From Seinonella peptonophila (GTDB lineage: Bacteria > Bacillota > Bacilli > Thermoactinomycetales > Thermoactinomycetaceae): a stretch of DNA of 64,000 nt. Below the pieces are notes generated by a model, which was not told the origin of the DNA, searched no databases, and worked only from the letters and a program-made list of their open reading frames with translations. Positions 33,551 through 42,248 of the stretch are shown one piece after another; position 1 is the stretch's first letter, and every line of letters starts with the position of its first letter. The translations under genes and the position numbers were made by a program. The stretch spans positions 1 to 64,000 of the forward strand of contig NZ_FQVL01000013.1 of assembly GCF_900129355.1 (NCBI RefSeq). Direction: 5' to 3'.

Positions 33551-35047
33551 ATGTCAGCTGAAACAATACTAGAAATGAGAAATATTTCAAAAAGATTTGG
33601 TAAAGTAGTCGTGTTGTCTAACGTAAATTTGAAGGTGAAGAAAGGGCAAGTTCATACTTTATTAGGTGAAAATGGTGCTGGTAAGTCAACTTTGATGAAA
33701 ATTTTATCAGGCGTTCACCAACCAGAGGAGGGGGAAATTTTTTTAAAAGGTCAAAAGGTTAAATTGGAAAGTCCAAAAGCAGCACAAGATTATGGGATTA
33801 GCACGATTTACCAAGAGTTGAGCCTTTGTAACAATTTGTCCATTGCTGAAAATATCTTTGCCAATCGAGAACCAGTAAAATATTGGTTTATTCAGGATCG
33901 AGAAATGAATCGCTCAGCAAGACAGATCTTAAAAAAGTTAGAGATTGAACTTCCACCATCAACTCCAGTTAAAAATCTTAGCATTTCACAACGACAAATG
34001 ATAGAAATTGCCAAAGCTCTCTCGCTTCGTTCGGAAATCATTATTATGGATGAACCTACTTCTGCTTTAAGCAGTAGAGAGACAGAAGTTTTATTTCGAT
34101 TAATTGAACAGTTGAAAGCTGAAGGGGTTGCGATTATTTATATCTCTCATCGGATGGATGAACTGTTTAGAATATCAGATGAAATTACAGTTTTACGTGA
34201 TGGAGAATTCATTGATACTGTCAAGACAAAAGAGACTGATGTTAATCAACTGGTTCAAATGATGGTAGGTAGAGAATTAAAAGATATATATCCCAAAAGA
34301 AACTATTCTATTGGTACCGAACAATTGTTGGAAGTGAACGGTTTAACAAGGAAAGGGTTATTTGAGGATATCAGTTTTTCAGTGAAAAAAGGAGAGATTG
34401 TTGGTTTATTTGGTCTAGTTGGAGCTGGACGATCAGATCTTGCAAATGCCATATTTGGGATTAACAAAGCAGAAAAAGGGACGATCAAAATTCGAGGACA
34501 AGAGGTTCAGATTGCAAAACCTCAGGATGCAATCAAAAATAAAATCGCTTTTATAACAGAAAATCGTCGTGAACAAGGTCTAGTAATCTCTCAAACTGTA
34601 AAAAGGAATGTAACGATGGTTAATCTTGATCAATTGCTTTCAAAGGGAAGATTGATCAAAGAGAAAAAAGAGAACTCAATTGCAAGGGAAGCAATTTCAA
34701 ATTTGAAAATCAAAACGTCAAGTATTGAACAAAAAGTAAACAATTTAAGTGGCGGAAATCAGCAAAAAATTGTTTTAGCTAAATGGTTAGAGACCAAGCC
34801 TGAAATTTTAATTTTGGATGAACCCACTAGAGGAGTAGATATTGGGGCGAAGCATGAGATTTACAACATTATGAGAGAGCTTGCGAGTAATGGCGTGGGT
34901 ATTGTAATGATCTCTTCTGAATTATCAGAGGTTCTCTTTATGAGTGATCGGATGTTAATTATGACAGATAAAAAAATTGTCAAAGAACTGAGTCCATCAT
35001 CCACTTCACAAGATGAAGTGATGCTCTATGCGACGGGAGGTATTTAA
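33551..35047 (+). CDS. Sugar ABC transporter ATPase, two NBDs (RbsA-type)
   Basis: 498 aa, the normal RbsA/MglA size with two ATPase domains. First: GENGAGKST, signature LSISQRQMIEIAKAL, Walker B IIIMDEPTSAL. Second: degenerate Walker A GLVGAGRSDL, signature LSGGNQQKIVLAKWL, Walker B ILILDEPTRGVDIG. The ATG at 33551 (TAGGAGATG upstream) matches family starts; the frame is open to a GTG at 33407, but that extension is hydrophobic and untypical. Powers uptake with the next gene. The 187-bp gap before it is longer than elsewhere in the operon. Confidence 0.9.
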   Translation: MSAETILEMRNISKRFGKVVVLSNVNLKVKKGQVHTLLGENGAGKSTLMKILSGVHQPEEGEIFLKGQKVKLESPKAAQDYGISTIYQELSLCNNLSIAENIFANREPVKYWFIQDREMNRSARQILKKLEIELPPSTPVKNLSISQRQMIEIAKALSLRSEIIIMDEPTSALSSRETEVLFRLIEQLKAEGVAIIYISHRMDELFRISDEITVLRDGEFIDTVKTKETDVNQLVQMMVGRELKDIYPKRNYSIGTEQLLEVNGLTRKGLFEDISFSVKKGEIVGLFGLVGAGRSDLANAIFGINKAEKGTIKIRGQEVQIAKPQDAIKNKIAFITENRREQGLVISQTVKRNVTMVNLDQLLSKGRLIKEKKENSIAREAISNLKIKTSSIEQKVNNLSGGNQQKIVLAKWLETKPEILILDEPTRGVDIGAKHEIYNIMRELASNGVGIVMISSELSEVLFMSDRMLIMTDKKIVKELSPSSTSQDEVMLYATGGI

Positions 35048-35049
35048 AA

Positions 35050-36027
35050 ATGGAGAATGTAAAGATCGAATCTGACCACAGTTTAAAAAATGTCAGCATG
35101 CAATTTCTTCGTCAGTATGGAGGAATTTTAGCTGGATTAGTGGTTTTGATCATTTTATTTTCCTTTAGTTCTCCGCATTTTTTTCAGGTAAAGAATCTAC
35201 TCAATATTATCTTGCAGGTTTCCATTATTGCCATCTGTGCTTTTGGAATGACATATGCCTTGATCATTGGTGGGATTGATTTATCGGTCGGCTCAACGAT
35301 TGCTCTGTCAGGAACAGCCGCTGCTTTATTATTGCAGCAACATATCCCATTTGTGGTTGTTGTGCTAATTGTATTATTGTTAGGAATGGTTTTAGGAGCA
35401 ATTAATGGAGTACTCATTTCGAAAGCATTGATACCAGCATTTATTGTTACTGTTGCAACAATGGGGATTTTCCGTGGTATTGCTTATATAGTAACAGATG
35501 GTGTTCCGATTACAATTCAAAATCAAACTTTTTTAGAGTTGGGCAATGGAGATTTATTAGGAATACAAATTCCCATTTATATATTGTTTGCTCTTTTTAT
35601 CATCAACCACATTATTTTATCCAAAACAAAATTCGGTAGACAAGCTTATATTAGCGGAGGAAATGAAGAAGCTGCTCTGTTTGCAGGTATCAATGTAGAT
35701 CGTTTAAAGATATGGATCTATATCATTACGAGTACAATGGCTGCTATAAGTGGTTTAATTCTTGCTTCTCGACTTTTTTCAGCACAGCCTAATGCTGCAA
35801 CTGGCTATGAACTTGACGCGATTGCAGCAGCCGTATTAGGTGGAACAAGTTTGACTGGTGGTAGTGGGAGAATTTTGGGGACTCTTATTGGTGCGATCAT
35901 CATTGGTGTGATTAACAACGGAATGAATTTGATGGATGTACCCTATTTTTACCAGTTGATTGTTAAAGGTTTAGTGATTTTAATCGCTGTCTATATCGAT
36001 ATAAAAAATAAGAAGAGATCAAACTGA
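35050..36027 (+). CDS. Sugar ABC transporter permease (RbsC-type)
   Basis: 325 aa, about eight to ten membrane segments. Family marks: LVVLIILFSFSSPHFFQVKNLLNII, GMTYALIIGGIDLSVGSTIALSG, GRQAYISGGNEEAALFAGINVDRLKIWIY (coupling loop), AIAAAVLGGTSLTGGSGRILGTLIGAIIIGVINNGMNLM. Starts 2 bp after the ATPase stop. Probably works as a homodimer with RbsA and the RbsB-type protein. Confidence 0.9.
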   Translation: MENVKIESDHSLKNVSMQFLRQYGGILAGLVVLIILFSFSSPHFFQVKNLLNIILQVSIIAICAFGMTYALIIGGIDLSVGSTIALSGTAAALLLQQHIPFVVVVLIVLLLGMVLGAINGVLISKALIPAFIVTVATMGIFRGIAYIVTDGVPITIQNQTFLELGNGDLLGIQIPIYILFALFIINHIILSKTKFGRQAYISGGNEEAALFAGINVDRLKIWIYIITSTMAAISGLILASRLFSAQPNAATGYELDAIAAAVLGGTSLTGGSGRILGTLIGAIIIGVINNGMNLMDVPYFYQLIVKGLVILIAVYIDIKNKKRSN

Positions 36028-36042
36028 AGTTAGGTGACAATC

Positions 36043-36990
36043 ATGTCTGAGATATTTACCATAGGGGAAGTTTTAGTTGAAGTTATGGCAAAGGACATAG
36101 ATCAGGGATTTGATGAGCCGGGTACATTTATAGGTCCATTTGCAAGTGGTGCACCTGCTATTTTTATAGATCAAGCGACCAAAATAGGAAGTTCCGGGGG
36201 CATTCTTTCGCGAGTGGGCAAAGATGGATTTGGTCAGTTAAATATTCATCGACTGCAACAGGATGGAGTTGATGTACGCTTTATCAAGATGATTGAATCC
36301 AAAACGACAGGAATTGCATTTGTGGCTTATCAGGAAAATGGAGATCGTGATTTTATTTTTACTTTGAAAGACTCTGCCGTTGCCACATTAAATGAAGATG
36401 ATGTGCGAGAAGAAATGTTTGATAACTGTAAGTACTTTCATATAATGGGTTGCTCCGCTTTTAATGAAGGTATCATGTTAGCTATGAAAAAGGCCATTAC
36501 GATTGCTAAGAAGAAGCAGATACAGATTACTTTTGATCCGAATATTCGTAAAGAATTGATGGAAGATGAGAATGTAAAGCAATTTATTCAATTTGTTTTG
36601 AAGCATTGTGATGTATTTTTACCTGGTGAGGAAGAATTGTTATTGATTACAGGTGCTTCCACAGAAGAAAAAGCAATGAAATTAGTATGGGAGATGGGCA
36701 TTAGCTGTGTTGTGGTGAAAAAAGGGAGAAATGGTAGTAGAGTCTATTATGATAATACCTGTATTGATATAGATCCTTATCCTGTTCAGGAGATTGATCC
36801 AACAGGTGCAGGAGATTGTTTTGCGGGAACGTTTGTATCACTAATTAATCAAGGTAAATCGATCATTGAAGCAGCTCAATGGGCCAATGCAGCGGGAGCA
36901 TATGCAGTCACGAAAAAGGGTCCAATGGAAGGAACTTCATCTCTACAAGAGCTACAAGTCTTTATTGACCAGATCAAAGGAGGAGAATGA
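36043..36990 (+). CDS. PfkB-family sugar kinase
   Basis: 315 aa. GEVLVEVMAKDIDQGFDEPG..FIGPFASGAPAIFIDQATKIG is the sugar-binding opening of a subgroup that includes tagatose-type kinases; DPTGAGDCFAGTFVSLI near the end is the PfkB signature with the catalytic Asp. Phosphorylates the imported sugar with ATP. ATG at 36043 after TAGGTG is preferred to a GTG 9 bp upstream. Sixteen bp after the permease gene and 4 bp before the aldolase, so kinase and aldolase act in sequence. The sugar is unproven: a ketohexose is a fair guess, plain ribose unlikely as no rbsD is present. Confidence 0.8.
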   Translation: MSEIFTIGEVLVEVMAKDIDQGFDEPGTFIGPFASGAPAIFIDQATKIGSSGGILSRVGKDGFGQLNIHRLQQDGVDVRFIKMIESKTTGIAFVAYQENGDRDFIFTLKDSAVATLNEDDVREEMFDNCKYFHIMGCSAFNEGIMLAMKKAITIAKKKQIQITFDPNIRKELMEDENVKQFIQFVLKHCDVFLPGEEELLLITGASTEEKAMKLVWEMGISCVVVKKGRNGSRVYYDNTCIDIDPYPVQEIDPTGAGDCFAGTFVSLINQGKSIIEAAQWANAAGAYAVTKKGPMEGTSSLQELQVFIDQIKGGE

Positions 36991-36994
36991 TCCA

Positions 36995-37849
36995 GTGCCT
37001 TTAGTAAATGGAATTGATCTATTACAACATGCGCATAAAAATCGATATGCTATAGGAGCTTTTAATTATGCGAATATGGAAAACCTCCAAGCGATCATTG
37101 CCGCTGCAGAAGAGCTAAATTCGCCAGTAATTATACAAATTACCGAAAAAAGCATTCAATATGCAGGATTAGATTATCTACATGCATTGGGTAAGAATGG
37201 TGCGGAAAATGCTAAAGTACCAGTTGTACTTCATTTAGATCACGGAAAAAAATGGGATGCTATTCTTCAATGTATTCGGTTGGGCTGGACATCGGTGATG
37301 ATTGATGCTTCACAGCAATTGTTTGAAGAAAATGTAGCACTTACCCGAAAAGTGGTTGAGGTAGCGCATGCTGTTCGGATTTCAGTGGAGGCTGAGCTTG
37401 GTTTTATTGGTGGGAAAGAGGAAGATGTTGGATTGGAAGACGGTATCTATACGGATATTAACCAAGCGGATGAATTTGTTAAACTTACAAACTGTGACTC
37501 GCTTGCAATTGCTGTAGGTACACAACATGGCATTTACCAAGGAGAAATCAACATTGATTTTGAGCGGATTAAGGAAATGAAGGAACGTCTAAATATGCCC
37601 CTTGTATTGCATGGATCATCAGGAGTTCCAGACGAGATGATACGTCAAGCCGTGCAAGCGGGCATCAATAAGGTGAACTTTGATACAGAGATAAAATTGG
37701 CCAACTTAGAAGCATTGCAGCATTTTTTAAAAGAGAATCCAACAGTTTATGACATCAGAAAAATTTATGATCCCGCTCGAAAAGCGATGAAAGAAAAGGT
37801 AAAAGAAAAAATGCGCTTACTTGGAAGCGAAAATCAATCTTGGAATTAG
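36995..37849 (+). CDS. Class II (zinc) ketose-bisphosphate aldolase
   Basis: 284 aa. GTG start with AAAGGAGGAG upstream. Class II signatures are complete: VVLHLDHGKKWDAILQCI (catalytic Asp and zinc His), EAELGFIGGKEEDVG, AIAVGTQHGIYQG (zinc His), PLVLHGSSGVPDEMI (zinc His) and KVNFDTEIKLA. Cleaves a ketose 1,6- or similar bisphosphate to DHAP and an aldehyde. Resembles the FbaA/GatY/IolJ group; without a second kinase in the operon the substrate may be a monophosphate made by the PfkB protein. Confidence 0.85.
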   Translation: MPLVNGIDLLQHAHKNRYAIGAFNYANMENLQAIIAAAEELNSPVIIQITEKSIQYAGLDYLHALGKNGAENAKVPVVLHLDHGKKWDAILQCIRLGWTSVMIDASQQLFEENVALTRKVVEVAHAVRISVEAELGFIGGKEEDVGLEDGIYTDINQADEFVKLTNCDSLAIAVGTQHGIYQGEINIDFERIKEMKERLNMPLVLHGSSGVPDEMIRQAVQAGINKVNFDTEIKLANLEALQHFLKENPTVYDIRKIYDPARKAMKEKVKEKMRLLGSENQSWN

Positions 37850-37888
37850 CTTAAAAACGCACAGGTCTCTATATATGCATGTAGGCTG

Positions 37889-37948
37889 TCTCGAAAACCG
37901 TTGTGTGCGCATATCGTACCGTGGGTTCAAATCCCACCCTCTCCGCCA
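37889..37948 (+). pseudogene. 3' fragment of tRNA-Ser, probable attachment-site scar
   Basis: Anticodon loop CTCGAAA (CGA, serine), variable-arm region, intact T-arm GTGGGTTCAAATCCCAC and acceptor end CTCTCC-GCCA. The 5' half of a tRNA is missing. A tRNA 3' end beside an integrase remnant is the normal footprint of element integration. Confidence 0.75.
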
Positions 37949-38025
37949 ATATTAAGGGGTTTAGACGATAGATGGACTCAATATTTTGAGCAAAGAATCA
38001 ATGATTACTGCCCGATTTCTGCCCA

Positions 38026-38690
38026 CTACTTGGCTAAAGTACTCAAAGGTGTTTTCTTGGTCTGGTTAAATAAGAAGTTGTCTAATTTTTGGGCAGCTTC
38101 TTTTTGCATGTTAGGTAATACATGTGAATACGTGTCCATCGTAATTATCATTGATGAATGACCTAAGCGTTCTGTAACAATTTTTGGATGAATCCTGTTT
38201 TGCAATAACAATGTAGCATGACCATGTCTGAGATCGTGAAAGCGAGTGTGTGGAAGTTTTAACTCTTTGATGACATCTGCATAATGACTCCCAAAGAATA
38301 CATAGTCATAGAAATTCGTTCCTTGAATGTAATCTAACAATCCATTGATTTGACTTTTGTTTAGCACATGAAAGTTCTTTTTATTGGTTAAGGTGGAGTT
38401 GCAGCTTTTGCAGGATTTAATTTAATGACCTGCCATTTAATTGCATGCTCTAATGGTTCGCTTCGTGAAGTAATCGATGATGGTGTAACACTGTTTGTGC
38501 TGAAAGACCTCCAGTGCCATCTTTTCTTCCTGATTCTAAACAATTCGAGTAATAGGATTGAAGATGTACTGATTTCAACTTGTCACTTAATATTTGACCT
38601 AGTTTAGGTATAAGGTGTTGATTAACGATGATCTTATATCTTTTTATAGGTACGTGGAGCTGTATTATTAGCATAATCCTTCATCTATTG
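38026..38690 (-). pseudogene. Tyrosine recombinase/integrase, broken
   Basis: Two pieces. 38450-38674 gives the core-binding domain (IVNQHLIPKLGQILSDKLKSVHLQSYYSNCLESGRKDGTGGLSAQTVLHHHRLLHEA); 38026-38367 gives the catalytic end with HDLRHGHATLL (H-x-x-R), LGHSSMIITMDTYSH containing the catalytic Tyr, and the tail. The middle is deleted. Adjacent to the tRNA-Ser fragment, which it presumably used as a target. Confidence 0.85.
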
Positions 38691-39380
38691 AACGAGAAAG
38701 TCACTTAATTTTAATTTTGAAGGTTCCACATATTTTTCCGTCAATTCTAATGAGGGAAGGGAAAAGTGATAAAGGTAAATTACTTGCACAGGCTATCTCT
38801 CTTTGAACATGCGGAGAAGACCACGCCAGCACTCCGTGCTTCTAGAGAGACTGCTTTCTGGTGATGGAAAGCTCCGAGCAAACCACCAATGCTACTGACC
38901 ACATTTCTCTCCTTGTTTTTAAAAGCACCCATTCAGGACTGACACAGAGGGCGCATGAATCACGAAAACGGGATCATTATACTTCCTTCGGAAATCGAGA
39001 CTGTGAGGTCAGAAAGACTGAACCTTAATAGCACTTTACAGTTTGTAACATAGGAGATGTATACGTAGCCCCTCAATAAGGGATTAATGTTAATATAAAA
39101 AAACAGTTAATAACAAAGATACAATTATAATTGTGATGAATCTTCAGCAACATCGTTTATGCAACATTGCTAAGCTTTATCTGATACTTGCTATTTTGCC
39201 ATTATTGATTGCTTAGTGATTCGCAAAGTTAATTCAACCTTGCTGTCATGAAAAAGATAAGCAATTTATATAATAAAACTTATGTTTGAGTTATTAGTAA
39301 CGGGGATCTATATTTTAAAATAATATACTATTCATACTAGTAAATCTAAGGGGAATCGTGTATGTAGAGCATGGAGAATT
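38691..39380. other. 700-bp non-coding stretch with a structured part
   Basis: No credible ORF. 38790-39030 is GC-richer and hairpin-rich; AGAGAGACTGC followed by GGTGATGGAAAGCTCC near 38844-38874 recalls the stem I region of T-box leaders, but no TGGNACCGCG antiterminator is present and no biosynthetic gene follows. Could be a decayed leader or part of the lost integrated element. Confidence 0.3.
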
Positions 39381-39725
39381 TTGAACTACTACCACCTCTA
39401 TAGGTGGTAGATTCCTGCGAACACCAGACCAACGTCCAGTTATCTTAGCAGGCTCTACCCGCCGTCCCAGCGGTGAAAACAAAGTATGCTCTGCTATGCT
39501 CCCTACTTTCGCTTGGTTTTCGCAACTTCGGTGAGCTGGGTGGTTGAAGATTTTACGTTACTGACCCTTTCCAGCAATAACCCCATATCTTCAGTTTTCA
39601 AAGAGCTACAACTATTCTAACAAAATAAGTGGTTCTAAGCATCCCCGCAAAAGGGATACCGAACCACGTCCCATTCACCTCACCGCTTGTAGAAGCGGGA
39701 GTCCTCTTGGACGAATTTGGATAGA
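39381..39725 (-). mobile_element. Subfamily A IS200/IS605-like element, complete, no transposase
   Basis: 345 bp, nearly identical to the 4670 and 58148 copies. Minus-strand orientation; omegaRNA-like right end at 39381, left-end hairpin near 39690. A candidate guide would be the minus strand from 39380 downwards. It abuts the germination operon's 3' end. Confidence 0.8.
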
Positions 39726-39748
39726 AAATTAAAAATGTCATGCACACC

Positions 39749-39952
39749 TTACTTACCAATCCATTTATTATATAGATATACGGGTCCTGGTAAATCGGGT
39801 ATAAAAGTAATAAACAATGTAATGACCAAAGTAATAGATGAAAGGATCACATAAGCCTTTTTTTCTTTCACTTTATTTCTTAAATTAGGCCACTCATAGT
39901 AAGTACAACCAATCATGAATAGAATAATCCCTAGTGTTGTAATCCAGCTCAT
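39749..39952 (-). CDS. Small two-segment membrane protein in the germination operon
   Basis: About 67 aa with two hydrophobic segments (ITTLGIILFMIGCTY and AYVILSSITLVITLFITF). AGGGTGG 5 nt before the ATG at 39952; a GTG at 39961 is also possible. It follows gerKC with almost no gap. Small membrane proteins (GerD-like or GerKD-like additions) are known in some ger operons; whether this is one is inference. Confidence 0.6.
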   Translation of the reverse strand: MSWITTLGIILFMIGCTYYEWPNLRNKVKEKKAYVILSSITLVITLFITFIPDLPGPVYLYNKWIGK

Positions 39953-39963
39953 TTTTTCCACCC

Positions 39964-41139
39964 TTATATTTTTGGATTCTCCGTTGTCATTCCAGGTCGG
40001 AGGATTCGAAATTTTGTTTGAATGTCAATTTTTAGGTTTGGATATAAAGAATCCCAGTTCTTTTTATATTTTTTCCACTCTCGAGGATATTTTCGATAAA
40101 AAGTATCAGCTAATCCAAATATATCAGCTTTCCATTTTTTTTGCCCCTGATCTAAAGCTTTACGGATTTGCAGTGTAATTCCTTTTGCTAACTCCTTTTC
40201 GATTTTGGCTAAGTCATGAGAGTTCATGACATCTAAATGAGTTGAGTTTTGCGTTACAATGGCTTCAGTTTGGACTTGCAATTTCATGCTCAAATGATTT
40301 TTTGTTATTTGAGGGATAAGCTTTATTTTATCTTTCACAAATTCAGCTGATAAATATCCTTTTTCTGGTTTTGGTTTCACTGTGATTGTTCCGGATGCCG
40401 CTTGATTCTTGATCATCAACACTCCTTTCGTTGCTTCAGCATTGAGCTTACCCAACAATTTGTCTGTTTTTAGCACTGCTGTTCCATGAATATAAGGCAT
40501 TCTAACATTGGATGATCGGCCATCTTGTGGTGTGAGAATTTCAATCCAAGGAAGAGCAACAGCCTTACTTTCTCCGTTCATCATCTGTAAGGTATCAATG
40601 ATAGATTCTTCTAATCCAGTGTGTGCATGTACTAACTTATGAATCGATTCGGCAGAGTTTCGATCTATGACTGGATTGAGTTTTAGTATCTCTTTAGCTT
40701 GTCCTTTACTAATAAAAAGATTTGCTCGTTCTCTAGGTTGAACAGCACGTAAAATGCCATTTAGCTCATTTAAAATCCCTTTTTTAGCTAATTGTTCCCC
40801 GAAGATAAAGACTTCATTTTGCCCCCAGAAAATTTTTCGTGAAATTTTCCCTTGTAATTTGAGCATCGCATCAGCGAAATTGACACCTTCAGCCGATTCC
40901 ACTAAAGTTGGTGATTGAGTGTTTTCATTCCCCATTGTTGCAACATTTTGCTTTTCCTTACCACTTGTTTCTGGAACAAAAATTTGGATCGAAAGCTCAA
41001 TTGTCTTATCATCTTTTTTGTCTAGTGCTGCTGCTGTGATGATGGCCAAATTGTTGACTTCCACTCGATCCCAGCATCCTGTTAGAAGGTAAGTCATGTT
41101 AAGTAGAAGAAATAAAAATGCAAGATATCGTATGTTCAT
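39964..41139 (-). CDS. gerKC: Spore germination lipoprotein, GerAC/GerKC family
   Basis: 391 aa. Lipoprotein signal with lipobox LTGC (Cys 22), then GerC family features: WDRVEVNNLAIITAAALDKK, FADAMLKLQGKISRKIFWGQNEVFIFGEQLAKKG, RGRAVQPRERANLFIS-like stretch. It is the C subunit of an A-B-C nutrient receptor in the spore inner membrane. The start overlaps the gerKB stop (ATGA). Confidence 0.9.
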   Translation of the reverse strand: MNIRYLAFLFLLLNMTYLLTGCWDRVEVNNLAIITAAALDKKDDKTIELSIQIFVPETSGKEKQNVATMGNENTQSPTLVESAEGVNFADAMLKLQGKISRKIFWGQNEVFIFGEQLAKKGILNELNGILRAVQPRERANLFISKGQAKEILKLNPVIDRNSAESIHKLVHAHTGLEESIIDTLQMMNGESKAVALPWIEILTPQDGRSSNVRMPYIHGTAVLKTDKLLGKLNAEATKGVLMIKNQAASGTITVKPKPEKGYLSAEFVKDKIKLIPQITKNHLSMKLQVQTEAIVTQNSTHLDVMNSHDLAKIEKELAKGITLQIRKALDQGQKKWKADIFGLADTFYRKYPREWKKYKKNWDSLYPNLKIDIQTKFRILRPGMTTENPKI

Positions 41140-42248
41140 GCTTGTTCAGCTACCTTTTTTTGATTTTGTTTTCTTCTAAAGTAGGCAACAATAAGCAATA
41201 GTAAAGGAATGAGATATTGCATCAAAAGGAAATAAATCGTTCCTGTTGAATTGATAAATTGAGATAAAACTTGCAGGTTAGGAACAGTCCAGATGCTCAA
41301 AACCAGTGAGAGAATCCCAATGGGAAAAATAAGCGGACGATAATCGGTTAGCTTAAGCCATTGAGCTGTACCTAGGGAAAGCGCATAATAAATCATGGTC
41401 ATTTTAATAAACATACTAAGCACCCAGATGGCTGCCACAATCGATTCTAGATGTTCAAGAAAATCAGCTAAACTGATATATCTAGCAACGCCAATGAGTG
41501 GATAGGTTAAATGCGCACCCACCTTCCCAAATATAAGTAATGTACTAAAACTTACTAATAACATTGTCCACACGACAGAAAGAACAGAGTAGATACCCCA
41601 ACGCAATTTGTTTTGTTTGTCAGATACATAAGGATATAAAAAAGAAATTAAAAAAAATTCCCCATAAAAAGCACTTAATGGAGGAATAGCACCAATCAAA
41701 GAAGGCTTCAATCCATGTTCAAACATTGGCAACATATTCTGAGGTTTTAAATCAGGAATCAATAATAATAATACAATTAAAAATAAAGGCATAACGATTG
41801 GAACAAAGAATTGGGCAGATCGTCCTATTACTTCTACACCTCCACGTACAGCGTATGCACAAACAAGTAACATACTCCCACTGATCACGCTGTAAGGTGT
41901 ATGAGCGAGAAAATTAGTGATTAAAAATTCCCCATATTCACGAACGATATCTCCAAGGATGATCCAGTAAAAAAACAAGTATAAAAAAGCAAAGATACTC
42001 CCTAAAAAGCGACCAATAATGCGGGGAACATATTCAATAAAGGACTCTTTTGGATAAAATTTATGTAACTGAAAAGTGATCCAAACAATTAAGAAACCTC
42101 CTAAAGAAGCCCAAATGGGGGAGAGCCACATATCTTGATGTGCGTATTTCATTGTCACAGAGGGCATAGCCAAAAGAGCGGTTGCAGCAATGGTAGAATG
42201 CAAAATCATCGCCATCTGTAGAGCGGAAATTTTGCCACGTTCAATCAC
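41136..42248 (-). CDS. gerKB: Spore germination permease subunit, GerAB/GerKB family
   Basis: 370 aa, ten or so membrane segments; amino-acid-permease-like (APC superfamily) nutrient-sensing B subunit. Opening ISALQMAMILHSTIAATALLAMPS is typical. GTG at 42248 is chosen because GAGGAGG lies 9 nt upstream and gives the normal family length; the frame stays open further into gerKA. Overlaps the gerKA stop by 8 bp, so the three genes are translationally coupled. Confidence 0.9.
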   Translation of the reverse strand: MIERGKISALQMAMILHSTIAATALLAMPSVTMKYAHQDMWLSPIWASLGGFLIVWITFQLHKFYPKESFIEYVPRIIGRFLGSIFAFLYLFFYWIILGDIVREYGEFLITNFLAHTPYSVISGSMLLVCAYAVRGGVEVIGRSAQFFVPIVMPLFLIVLLLLIPDLKPQNMLPMFEHGLKPSLIGAIPPLSAFYGEFFLISFLYPYVSDKQNKLRWGIYSVLSVVWTMLLVSFSTLLIFGKVGAHLTYPLIGVARYISLADFLEHLESIVAAIWVLSMFIKMTMIYYALSLGTAQWLKLTDYRPLIFPIGILSLVLSIWTVPNLQVLSQFINSTGTIYFLLMQYLIPLLLLIVAYFRRKQNQKKVAEQA

